A DNA stretch of 64,000 bases from Solea solea. Its lineage: Eukaryota; Chordata; Actinopteri; Pleuronectiformes; Soleidae. Location of the stretch: assembly GCF_958295425.1 (NCBI RefSeq), contig NC_081142.1:23124469-23188468 (forward strand), written 5' to 3'. Numbering within the stretch: position 1 is the stretch's first letter; every line of letters begins with the position of its first letter. Below, one piece after another: positions 25,101-35,523 of the stretch. The notes under the pieces were generated by a model that saw nothing but the letters and a program-made list of their open reading frames with translations, searched no databases and had not been told where the DNA came from. The position numbers were made by a program, and so were the translations under genes.

Positions 25101-25757
25101 GACATCAAATTGATTCTCTGTTGTTCGTGACAGTGAAACATCTGGATGTCTTCACCATATATATGACACCAGCTTTATGTTCAGTTTTCTTCTCCTCCTC
25201 CTGCTGTGATGAATGCACCTGCTGCATTCATCATACGTGTATACGTCTCACGTTAAAAAACCAGCTCAAAACAAGTACAGCTTTAAAACCAAGGACGAAG
25301 GTTTTTAAGATTATGATCAGTAAAAATCAATGTCAGCTCTCTTTCACAGACACAGTTCACTGGAGAATCACCGGGCTTTCATTACACGCTAAGTGTCTCA
25401 GGAACCACGCTGATAATACTTAACCTCGTGGCCTTGAGCACCTTGAGCACTTAAGTACATGTTACCACCAGTTGTTAGAAAAGTAAATGGATTACATTTC
25501 CTCGGACTGACAGTGAAGAGTCTCTCTATCTAACTTTCTGCTCTTTTAAGGTTTTCACATCTGTATGTGCACAGAGGTTCCTTCCATGGACTTGGAGGAC
25601 CATGAGCACACCCCCAGTTTGAGTCCTGGAAAGTGTTGTGCTACAGGGAGCGAGTCCAGCCGTACATGTTGTCTCTCAGACTCAGTCAAAAAAGAGTCAA
25701 CAAACAAAGTGGTCGCCATGGAAACACGCTTGAGGTCACATGAGGAAATTGGCTGCT

Positions 25758-25761
<4 letters not shown>

Positions 25762-25816
<55 letters not shown>
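25762..25816. repeat. (CA)27 microsatellite
   Basis: The longest perfect CA array in the window. Thr-His and Val-Cys reading frames across it are artefacts. Confidence 0.97.
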
Positions 25817-25819
<3 letters not shown>

Positions 25820-26184
25820 GTACAAATGAGCGCTCAAAGAGTACAAGGACGTACTAAAGAGAGGAGAGGAAAACCCCTGGTGAGAATTGGCCATTACTGG
25901 AATAGAATGTGAGATCAAATACGTACGTATGAAATGTGAGTCTGATGCCGAAACCTCATTAAAGTATGAACAGGAAGCACAGGCGTGTAGCCACATGTGG
26001 AACCCTGCAAATATTACTCCACCTGTCCCTTACGGTGGACTCACACCTACACACTGCTTTGAGGGAAGTTATCAGGGCAGTGTCGGTCACGGATATGACT
26101 GCAATGTTGCTCAAAAAGAAGGTTGGATGAACTTTGTCTCACATTGTAGTCCTATAAACACGTCATCCTGACTTAGAACTGTCT

Positions 26185-26505
26185 TTGTCTAAAACTATAA
26201 CATACTGTACATCTGCTCCTGGTCTTTTTCTTCTGTCTCTACCTCACCTCCCTTTTGTCCTTTCTCTCCCTCCTTTCTGTCCCCCATTTTTCCTTTCACC
26301 CCAACCTGTCTTGGCAGACGGCTGCACATCTTTGAGTCTGGTTCTGTCAGAGGTTTTTTCCCTCCACTGATGCCTAGTGTTTGCTCATTGTGTGAATTGT
26401 TTGGTTTCTCTGCTCTCCATGATGTTGTCTATGTACAGAGACTTGACATAATGTATGTTGTGATTCGGCGCTATTAAGATAAAATTGAATTGAATTGAAT
26501 TGAAT
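26185..26505 (+). repeat. LINE-tail-like repeat ending in (TTGAA)n, plus orientation
   Basis: The stretch contains GTTCTGTCAGAGGTTTTTTC, TGCTCATTGTGTGAATTG and GTGATTCGGCGCTATTAAGA, ending in TTGAA units. This is the familiar 3' tail of an abundant fish retroelement ('TTTGGCGCTATATAAATAAAATTGAATTG' type, from memory). I see no coding part. Confidence 0.6.
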
Positions 26506-26526
26506 TCAATTCAATTCAATTCAATT
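26483..26526. repeat. 44-bp perfect palindrome of TTGAA/TTCAA units
   Basis: Positions 26483-26504 are exactly the reverse complement of 26505-26526, centred on GAATTC. It forms where two copies of the same tail repeat meet tail-to-tail. Confidence 0.95.
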
Positions 26527-26800
26527 AAATTAAAAGTCGGCAATGAAGAGAACAAATGTGGGACCATTTGGTCCAGTAGTAGTTTTGGAGCAAGACACAC
26601 AATTGCGATTTGATTGGCTCTAACTTTCAGACAATAATACTACTTTTCTGTGTCTACATTATCTCAGGGCACCTCATATTGTGAGGTCATGACCTTACGA
26701 TTATTACAGAGAAACCCAACAGGAACACAAATATCAAGCACGAGGCAACAGTGCAGAGAAAATAGACCCTTTTAACAGGAAAGGGAAGAGGGGGTTAGTG
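26506..26800 (-). repeat. LINE-tail-like repeat ending in (TTGAA)n, minus orientation
   Basis: The plus strand reads (TTCAA)n, then ATCTCAGGGCACCTCATATT, TGACCTTACGATTATTACAG, AGAAACCCAACAGGAAC and CCTTTTAACAGGAAAGGG. In reverse complement these are the usual upstream parts of the same tail family as 26185-26505. A related copy is at 49718-49865. Confidence 0.6.
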
Positions 26801-27354
26801 AAGGAGTTGTGGGTCAAAGAAGAATGGACGGGAGATACTGTCAATATATTTGAGGTTATGCATGAACAATGTTTTGATTGGCTGACCAATCTTGCTGCTA
26901 CAACAAAGAGAAAAGCAAAGCAACAGATCCTCAGTGAAGTTCAGGAACTCCATGAAGCCACATTCAAAGATTCAAAGAATAATTGATCAATAACCGTTTA
27001 AAATTCCCGCTTCATGAACCTTTAATGTGTCAGTAATCACCACAGGCCACTAAACACCAGCCCACTTGTTGGTGTAATCTGAATGAAAATGAGTGTGTGT
27101 TACAATGTTAATATAATCCAGTTTATCGCCATTGCTGCCACTGTCCGGTACTTTCACTGATCTCTATACATTAAGAGCTACACATGTGATTTGCTGTCTC
27201 CCAGCAAAGACACAACAAAGATTTAGGATTTATTTTCAATTGTGACGTGGGACACCACAGACACAATGAACTTTGTAACTGTAAAAACTGTGGGTGAAAA
27301 GGAAGGAAAGCGACGCTAACGGAGACGGCTGGGACCACGTCCAACTTTTACTGC

Positions 27355-27510
27355 CTCGGTCTTGGTCTTGTCTCGGTCTCGACCCGTCAAAGTCTTGGTC
27401 TTGGTCTCAGTCTCGACCCGTCAAAGTCTTGGCCTTGTCTTGGTTTCGATACACTGTAGTCATGGTCTCGACTTGGTCTCGGTTTAGGTGGTCTTGACTA
27501 TAACACTACT
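27355..27510 (+). repeat. GGTCTTGG-rich short tandem repeat, probable hAT-relic end
   Basis: Units of 33 and 34 bp sharing TCTCGACCCGTCAAAGTCTT run from 27361 to 27427. A diverged unit follows, then TAGGTGGTCTTGACTATAAC. The combination resembles a fish hAT terminal region (from memory). No reading frame of interest is present. Confidence 0.5.
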
Positions 27511-29070
27511 GAACAGAGAAGGGTCTAAAAAACTCCAGTTACAGATTTCACAACAGAGCTCAAAGGACTTGACAGATCATTGACAATCCAAAATATCTTA
27601 TAGTGTTTTGTATTTATAACACGAGTCATATCATGTTTTTATAGAGTTGAATGAAAAGACCATTTGTGTTGCGGGTTTAAAAAATACTAAAGATTAGAAA
27701 TGTGTACCTTGCATCTTTTTTTTTTACAAACGTCTATTTATAAAAACATGATACAGTAAAAAAAATTTTACGAGGACAGTACCTGTTCATAAACAGGAGT
27801 TATTTATTTATTTATTCATTCATTCACGTTTATTTCCCGTCTTTGGCTCGTGTCACGACATCAGGGCCAAACAAGGATAAAAATTCAATTTCATATTTTA
27901 TGTATTCCTTGATATAATTCACTCATCACACAGACACATAAACGTGGCTGATGAGTGAAAAAAAAAATTAAAAAATCCCCCCCGGGTCTAAATTATTGGA
28001 AGGTGAATGTTGGGTTTTTGTTTTTTTTGCATCCTTGCAATAATGTTGTAAAGATGAAAGCAGTTGATGGTGATTTGTTATACGGTTCTGATCTAGCAAA
28101 AAATGTCATGGTTGTCTTGGGCTCAGGTGTCATCTCGATGCTGTGCAGAGTTTTTAATAAGTACCTGGCTGTGGATTTATGAGTTCTGGGCTGTTTGTTG
28201 GCCTGAAGCACAGGAACAGCTCCTGTTGGCCATGTAAGCAGCAGCAGTCTGGTGACTGTGCGTGGATCCATTTGAAGTGCAGCGTCTGTATGTGTAGTTT
28301 TGTTTCCCGCTGTCAAACATAACTATAGTGCAGTCCCCGCACTTCAGGCTAAAGAGAAGAACACTATCATTTAATTTAAAATGTGCATCTTGTGGATGTC
28401 GACTTAGACGTTACTAAGATGATGTTCTCAAATGTACACAAACCAAAACAAATCACTTTCAATGATTAAATTTGTTATGTTGGTGCCAAGAAACCAGAAC
28501 TATTCATATTGAAGAAGCTGAGAAAACTGAGAGCTTGTCAAAACAGTCGATGATTCATTTAGTCGTCAATTTAAAAACCCATTACTTGTTGCAGCTCTTG
28601 TAAGAACTTTAACAAAAAAAGTGTTCCCATTCATAAACAGTCATGAAATAAGGTTTTGGGGAGAAGTCTGGTTTCTTTGCTCCATAAAACAAAGAAATCA
28701 TTAAAACTAATTCATTTTGGTTTGTGGACAAAAAACATCATAATTTTTTAGGTTTGGGAAACACTGAAAAACATGTCCTGACATTTTACAGACCAAACAA
28801 TCAAGAAGATTAATCAAGAAAAACATCTACAGATTAATGGATGATTAAAATAATCAGTCTTATGGCCTTTACGTTTACAATATTATAAAAAGAGTTCACA
28901 CGACTGTTTCTCAAAATAGTGGCGTTTATGTCGTGTCATGTCACCCGCTGACATTCCTGCGCTGCACACAGGAAGTGATTAATTCTATGTCAAGACAGAC
29001 GGAGCCAACAGGAACATTGTGCTAGTAAAGCAAGATGACAGAAAACAGCACGGGTGGAAATCGCCAGAAA

Positions 29071-29760
29071 CACCATGATATGATATTATCACGATATTTA
29101 AGTCACAATATGATATTATCACGATATTTAAGTCACAATACGATATTATCACGATATTTACATCAGGATACGATATTATCACAATATTTACATCAGGATA
29201 CGATATTATCATGATATTTAAGTCACGATACAATATTATCACGATATTTACATCAGAATACGATATTATCATGATATTTACATCAGGATACGATATTATC
29301 ACGATATTTACATCAGGATACGATATTATCATGATATTTACATCAGGATACAATATTATCACGATATTTACATCAGAATACAATATTATCATGATATTTA
29401 CATCAGGATACGATATTATCACGATATTTACATCAGGATACGATATTATCACGATATTTACATCAGGATATGATATTATCACGATATTTAAGTCACGATA
29501 CAATATTATCACGATATTTACATCAGAATACAATATTATCATGATATTTACGTCAGGATATGATATTATCACGATATTTATGTCAGGATATGATATTATC
29601 ATGATATTTATGTCAGGATACGATATTATCACGATATTTACGTCAGGATACGATATTATCACGATATTTACGTCAGGATACAATATTTTCACGATATTAA
29701 AGTTACAATACGATATTATTGCGACATTTAAGACACTATATGATATTATCACGATATAAA
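29071..29760. repeat. 30-bp minisatellite, 23 units
   Basis: Twenty-three consecutive units of exactly 30 bp fit the consensus CATCAGGATA CGATATTATC plus ACGATATTTA, with no indels. A decayed partial unit follows to about 29800. Two sub-types differ at the unit start (CATCAGGATA versus AGTCACRATA) and at ACGATA/ATGATA. Because the unit length is divisible by three and lacks stops in two opposing frames, it yields a 260-codon minus-strand and a 182-codon plus-strand reading frame (10-residue period, YPDVNIVIIS-like). I regard both as non-coding. Confidence 0.97.
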
Positions 29761-30504
29761 AAGGCACAATACGTCATTATCACGATAAGTCATGATATGA
29801 TATCCTGCTCTGCTGCTACACACACTGAAGTTGTTCACCGACGTTTTTAAGCTTTTTGAAAACTTGACAGGTTTGATATTTACTTCAGTGTTTTTAATAC
29901 AGGCGGTCAATAAATAAACCTTTCCCAAATAAAACATGGATTATTGTGTGCTTATTAAATCTCCTACAACAATCAAACATCCTCTCTTGATTTCTTTTCT
30001 TCAGTTCTTTTTTTTTTTTTCCTGAGTAGACAAGTAGAGTCAAGAGATGTGTGGAGAAGAATTGTTTCTCGGCATCATTATGAGGCGAGGATGAGCTGCA
30101 GAGCTAATAAAGCTCTGCCTCTCTCACAGAGAATAACGACCCCCTGGAGAGCTGCTCATTTAACATGTGAACAGCTCTCGCAGACAGATGTGCGGCTACA
30201 TTGTTCTGACACGTGCACAGGCGCCGTGTGATGAACTGTACTCAATCACAATTTACAGTTTAACATTCCCGGTGTTTGCACAGGCGGCGATCTCCACTCA
30301 TCACACGCCGGTGATTGTTCCTTGAACTGAATTAGCACACGACACGAGTGTGTGTGTTACACTTGTGTGATGAAGCGCACAAACAGGAAAATCACCATTA
30401 GCTTCAATACGAGGAAGCCAAATGACAAAAGGCTAATTACCACTGAATGTTTACCTATTGCTTTATTGCCTTGTTGTATTACTCCATGATGCTTGTGTCA
30501 ACAG

Positions 30505-30545
30505 CAGGGGTCTCAAACTCACATGACCTGGGGGACAGTGTGCGT
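30505..30545 (+). mobile_element. hAT-type terminal sequence (truncated)
   Basis: CAGGGGTCTCAAACTCACAT followed by GACCTGGGGGAC matches the form of a vertebrate hAT terminal inverted repeat. The opposite end is not seen; a SINE lies directly downstream. Confidence 0.5.
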
Positions 30546-30599
30546 CTATAGTCTGGTCAGTAGGGGGCGGTAAAGTGGAGAAAAAAATCCTTTTTGAGA

Positions 30600-30790
30600 T
30601 AAAGCAACTGTTAAATGGTCTGTATTTATATTTCTAGTCTGGATGACAACCCAAAGCTGCCCATTCACACGCTGCCAGCAGGTTAATTGTCGGCATGTAG
30701 ACTACAGTGGGGAGCTGGCAATCGAACCCACAACCGTCAGGTTGAAAGACAACTCGCACTACCACTGAGCTACCGTCGCCCTGTAGAGCG
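30600..30790 (-). mobile_element. tRNA-derived SINE (family B), minus orientation
   Basis: The minus-strand head reads GGCGACGGTAGCTCAGTGGT, a good box A. It is followed by GAGTTGTCTTTCAACCTGAC and box B GGGTTCGATTGCC. The body includes CAGCGTGTGAATGGGCAGC and ends in a CTAGAAATATAAATACAGAC-type tail. This is the best preserved family B copy in the window. Confidence 0.7.
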
Positions 30791-31787
30791 TGTCCATGTC
30801 TCAGTCTGGTTGTCATCACATGTTTTTGGCTTCAGGGATCAATAATCCAACTTTTATTACCTTTCTGCATCACACAAGTCAAATAAACACGGAGAGAACT
30901 TGACTCCTGTGTCTTCTTATAGACTCCACTTACAGCCTTGGGGGAAATCTGGCCTGTGACAGGAGACTTTGACCAATCACAGGACAGTTCAGACACAGAC
31001 GATGCTCTCTGATGAAAAAAAAAAAATGTCTGGGTTGATTTCAGGACAGCGGAGACAGATCTTTGGCAACACATGCACAAACCTGTGTGTTCCAACTTTT
31101 GATTGATCACGAATTCTGAGCGTGTGATCGTTTAAACAACCTGTTTCAGTCAGGGGTTCAGAAAGGTTTAATATAGTGTCTGTGAGGATTTTATAAAATC
31201 ACAACTCAGACTTGGAAATTAATGATCCCCATTTTCTCCCGAGTGCAGACGGCTCACACTGGAAGGTTACTGCTGACGCCGCAGCCCTGAGATGAATTCC
31301 TCGCCGCTGAATTATAGAGGGAAATTACACAGTGTGTTCATTGCAGCCATAAAACTACTGGCCCCGATAATGAACCTGTTGATCAGAAACACTGCCCTCT
31401 GAGGATCCCAGCAAACCCCCACCCCTCCACCTTTGAGGCGGAGCCTGGCCGACTTACTGACAACTGCTCCCGTTGTGTATCAACTGGAAGTCTTGAGGCA
31501 TTTTGGCCAGAATAAGAATAGATAATAAACTCCTTTTATTTGTGTAAAGAGTCTCAATGTTCTTCCTCTCTGACTTACAGCAGCTGCATGAACCTTTGTG
31601 GTCTTAGCGAGGCTGAAGCCTGAAGGAGATCAGGTTTTCAAAGTTGCAGCCCCGACATTAGACAGACCTCTCTGACTGTCTGCTTTTAAATCTTGCTTTT
31701 TTTTCACCTGCTGGAAACAGTGTAAGATGTTCTGCACTTTGTCTGAGAGAGGTTGTTGTCGAAGCATGTGTTCCAGTCCTTTTATTT

Positions 31788-31862
31788 ATTAGGGCCCAAG
31801 CACGAAAGCCAAATGTGTTCCTGGTGGCACACAGTTTGAGGAAACTATTGTTTTTACTTCAG

Positions 31863-31909
<47 letters not shown>

Positions 31910-31940
31910 CATTATTATTATTATTGTTATTATTATTCCG
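31788..31940 (+). repeat. (ATT)n microsatellite with flanking 'AGGGCCCAAGCACG' repeat edge
   Basis: AGGGCCCAAGCACGAAAGCC begins near 31791, followed by GTGGCACACAGTTTGAGGA. An interrupted ATT array runs at 31864-31937. The leading edge resembles a widespread fish DNA-transposon relic (from memory). A poly-Ile frame over the array is an artefact. Confidence 0.6.
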
Positions 31941-34681
31941 TGGTTTGCGGTCAGTTATGAGGGGGTTGACACATACAAACTCTGGAAACTTAGCATGGAG
32001 GTTAGGTATGATGCTTTGACACATGCATGAAACATCACAGTGGTGGTAGAAAAAAAAGCCCTTCTTTTAGAACAAATGTCACGGTAAGAGTTCTTAGCAA
32101 CCTTCACATCTGTTAGAAGATCAGGTGAAAAGCCTAGGGTCAAAGTTCACCCTCTAAGTGTGTTCACTTTTGGTGACCTTCGGCTTTTGTTCCCTCTGTG
32201 TTTCAGGGTCTATTTTTGCTTCTGACTGGATTTTACCTGGTTCTGGTCCTTTTTGCCTTGGTTCTCTGGCTCTATTTCTTTTTCTATGACTGTTTTTTCT
32301 GTTGTTACCTAAAACACAGCAAACTTGCAATACAATCCAGTCAATTAGTAAAACATATCCTTTAAATCTGCACTTTATACAGTAATGTATGGAGTATGGA
32401 GATTATGAATCTCTATGAATCATCTACAGCCTCTCAGTAATGCTCTTAGTAACGCTTGAGAGCACTGACTCTTTTAAACCTTTTATGAATGACTCATTGT
32501 TTGTAATGGGATAATAAAATATGTACATTGTGACAGGACACATCATCTGAATCTACACTGGCGTCGGATGACTTATCCTCGGCCGCTGTTATCAGCACAC
32601 AGCACACACACTAATCCTCTGTAGATCATCTGGAATTATCCACATGTAGAACATTTCTTTGCCTCCATCGCAGCTGATTGTGGTTTCTCATTTTAATTGT
32701 AATTTGTCTTCCCAGGGCCGGACTCGGTTAAGTAACTGCTGTCGGCCGCGTACGAGGTCAAATCCATTTCCCCGTCTGACTGATCTAATATGGGATTCTG
32801 TTTTCTTAATGTTCCTCCTCAACCTCTCACCTCTACACCCGGTGCCCTCTCCAGAATCCATGTTGCCGACTTCATTCAATGAGATTCTCTTGGGTGAATC
32901 CATGAGTCATTATTGTGTTAGCCAGGGTCTGGTCCTCCTTTTTTTTTTTTGTCTCCAAACCCGGCCGTGAACCCTATCTCTCCGAGTCAGTGCTCATTAC
33001 AGGAGCAGCATGTCGCTCTTCCTGTTCACATCATGGGATGTAGAGACAAACAGACTGTGTGTAGTGATGGATGGAACAGCCACAACCAACCATGGCTTCC
33101 ATTATTTTCTTTTGCTTTTAATGAAGTCAGCCTCTGTCTTTGCAACAATAATGGCTTTGTCTCTCTAATGTCAAGACTGCTGACTTAATCATTTCTGTCT
33201 TGAATAGGTAAGGGTTTGGCTCATGTGTAACAAATGTCAGCCAAGGAGAATGTACACAGTTGTGACTGAAACAGTAAAATAAACCATTTCCTCAGGCCAG
33301 ATTATTACAAATACAGTGTCAATTCAGCAAAAACCACAAATATCCATCTAAAACATGCCTTCCAATCAAACATAGGTCCATAATCAAACACACGTGTACA
33401 AACTAACATGTGCCCTCCAATCAAATCCAAAACTGCAATCTAACAAATGTCTGCCAATCTTCTCTCCACTGACAGCAGCCCTCGCAGACTCAGAACAAAC
33501 GCTGTGTTTTGTTTCTAGTTTGCTCGACTTTAACAGCGTACAGTGATAGATACACAGATATATTCATGTATTCATGCAATACAAAACAGGATGTGCTTGA
33601 ATTTGAAGACACACACACATACACATACACAGGGGCAAAAAGAGGCAGATTTTACAACAAAATAAACTTAAGAAGCACATCCAATAATTAATTTGCTGGT
33701 TGGTTGGACGGCCAATGCACTCATTAGAGTTGGGGTGTTTTTGACAGTCTTGCAGTTCATGTTTTATGTTTTATGCATGTTATAAATCAATACAACTTGA
33801 TTTATACCATCAGTAAATATTTTCCTGAGGAGGTAATGGACTCAATAGCTAGTTTTAGCTCTAATTCAATAGAACATTGTGTAAATTTTGTAAATAATAG
33901 TGAGAAGGTCACATACGAGGACACCAGTGTGATTACCTGGCAGCAGGCGATTCCTGTCAAGTGAATCTGTGAGGCTTCAACCAGAAAACTATGTCCAGTT
34001 TCATATTCATTCTGTTGTAAATAACTCTTTTTCTAACTCTTTTCTATTTTATTATTTATCTCTCTCTCTCTCCGTATGTATGTGCACCATTGACCAGAGC
34101 AAATTCCTAGTATTGTGTAAACTTAACCTGCCAATAAACCTCATTCGGTTTTTATTAACACTCTATTTGCTGCAATAACTTTCAAATCAGTGACAAATGA
34201 TACCTGAACAGGTACTTTTTGTTTTTTTTAGCGAACTATAAATGTCATCAATTAAAGATTGTTGGGTTCTTTATCTATATATGGCATCATACAGTCTATA
34301 TAGACGATACTACTGTATATACTATTTGGCCATGTTGAGTTATGTTCCCAAATGGTAACGGCATAGTTTTGAATTACAATTAATATTTGAATTATGACAG
34401 CACTTCCTGTCGGAGCCTATTTATGGCGATGCCACTTCCTGTATGGTCTCTTCCTGAGAAATGTTTGATCTGCTTAAAAAAAAAAATCATAGAAGCGGCG
34501 CTTTTTCACCTCACGCTTCAGCTTTGTGACAAAGTCTTAGTTGGACTCTGTGTTCGTTGGCCAAGGCTAAGGTTTAGTTTGGTGTTTAATCAGAGTTCAT
34601 GCACCCGTTACAGAATAAACAGCCATGCATTCACATAACTAAAAACACGTTGTCATGTAACATGAACAAGGTTATCTCTCT

Positions 34682-34683
<2 letters not shown>

Positions 34684-34722
<39 letters not shown>
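34684..34722. repeat. (CA)19 microsatellite
   Basis: A perfect CA array about 110 bp from the signal-peptide exon, just inside the intron. Confidence 0.97.
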
Positions 34723-34726
<4 letters not shown>

Positions 34727-34836
34727 CTTCCACCCCTCTGCCACCTCCTCACCTTTAATGGGCAGCCATATAAACCAAAGCATGACACCCATACACAACA
34801 CTTTAACAAAGCCGCAGCGGTGACACGAGTACTCAC

Positions 34837-34930
34837 TCTCTGATTGTGAGGGCAGCACCAGCCTGGTCAGCAGCAGGAGATGAAGAGCTCCCCTGGTGAG
34901 AGGCCACAGGCGTTTGAGTCTGACGTCCAT
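34837..34930 (-). CDS. ptprf: LAR-type receptor tyrosine phosphatase, first coding exon (start codon and signal peptide)
   Basis: ATG at 34930-34928 lies in a strong context (AGCATGG: A at -3, G at +4). It opens 31 codons plus one base: MDVRLKRLWPLTRG, then ALHLLLLTRLVLPSQSE. This is a basic N-region followed by a leucine-rich core, consistent with a secretory signal peptide, though His17 and Arg23 make the core less clean than usual. The exon ends GAGA|GTGAGT, a strong donor. Its one-base overhang joins the two-base overhang of the exon at 11951 to give Ser, reading SQSE-S-TPSFIK. Human LAR likewise has a short signal exon before its x-x-FIK-x-P-x-D-Q-T-G Ig1 start (family knowledge). No earlier in-frame ATG exists within this exon. 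Confidence 0.85.
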
Positions 34931-35011
34931 GCTGTGACTGCTGCCGCTCGCCCCACTGGTCCTCACGCTGCTGCTGATTGGCAACGAGCTCACGCAATCA
35001 TAGAGCGACAC
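34931..35011 (-). other. ptprf: ptprf 5'UTR part of the first coding exon, with likely splice acceptor
   Basis: The minus strand upstream of the ATG runs back to a pyrimidine-rich acceptor ending GCATTGCAG|GTGTCGC at 35012/35011. The 81 bases between contain CAGCAGCAGC-type text and no in-frame stop or ATG. If the acceptor is used, at least one noncoding exon lies at higher coordinates. If it is not used, this could be part of a longer first exon. Confidence 0.6.
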
Positions 35012-35177
35012 CTGCAATGCAATCAGAGAGTGGGTGTTAAAGACAGGAGTGTTTATTACGCTTCATTGATTTACAGTGATTTAAAACACATTCTTCAGCT
35101 CAACAGCAGAGCAGCAGCCCAGTCTCACATCTACAGCAACGATTATTTTATAGATCGTTTATACTTTGCATTCCCCC

Positions 35178-35523
35178 TTAACACAGAGCGTATCACAGAC
35201 GACACGTTTGCACAAGTGCACTTTGCATCACCGTAGTTACGCAACATTTTGTGCTGTCAGGAAAATTCCAACAGTTTCTGAAAGCTGAGAAGTTGCACGT
35301 CACAAACCAATGTGTGGTTATTACGGTAATTTCACTCGCACTGCTTCAGGAAGCCGGAGAATTAGTGTCTTTATCACCAGAGAGGAAAGAGATGGAAAAA
35401 CAACTGTGCATAAGTTTCCATTTTGTGGCCTGTTTTCAAATTCAACACTTTTTAAAATGCAGTAAATTGTAAATAACTATATCGAGATCGGAAGTTATTC
35501 TGGAAAAATGGGAAAAAGCACTT
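35178..35523 (+). repeat. Dispersed ~0.35 kb repeat 'AAAGGGTTAA', copy 1
   Basis: It starts TTAACACAGAGCGTATCACA and continues GTGCACTTTGCATC, TTTTGTGCTGTCAGGAAAAT, GAGAAGTTGCACGTCA, GTGGTTATTACGGTAAT and AGGAAGCCGGAGAAT, ending GTTAAAGGGTTAAA. The same ordered blocks occur at 44233-44628 (same strand) and 57778-58090 (opposite strand). It is non-coding. Confidence 0.75.

Larger units (their letters stand above)
11952..34836 (-). other. ptprf intron between the signal-peptide exon and the first Ig1 exon (~22.9 kb)
   Basis: The intron is bounded by donor GAGA|GTGAGT at 34837/34836 and acceptor CACAG|GC at 11952/11951. It contains SINEs, small inverted-terminal elements, LINE tails, a minisatellite and microsatellites, each listed separately. 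In the remaining stretches (11952-12755, 12780-13271, 13451-14344, 14603-17278, 18259-21934, 22101-25761, 25817-26184, 26801-27354, 27511-29070, 29761-30504, 30791-31787, 31941-34683) I recognise no exon, RNA gene or element. This includes the 123-codon reading frame at 22579-22950, which matches no family I know. Confidence 0.8.

Noticed and set aside
25736..25996. Reading frame with a Cys-Val run opposite the CA array
   Set aside because: It is a microsatellite translation with no supporting coding features.
29071..29760. CRISPR-like array
   Set aside because: The units are contiguous with no unique spacers, and the genome is clearly vertebrate.
28985..29767. 260-codon minus-strand frame with a 10-residue repeat, and a 182-codon plus-strand counterpart
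   Set aside because: Both arise from the 30-bp minisatellite, whose unit length is a multiple of three and lacks stops in these frames. There are no flanking splice sites or coding context.
30600..30790. Stand-alone tRNA gene on the minus strand
   Set aside because: Box A and box B are present, but no complete cloverleaf acceptor stem is apparent, and a SINE body and tail follow. Other copies of the same unit occur in the window.
31815..32030. Poly-isoleucine reading frame
   Set aside because: It is a translation of the ATT array.
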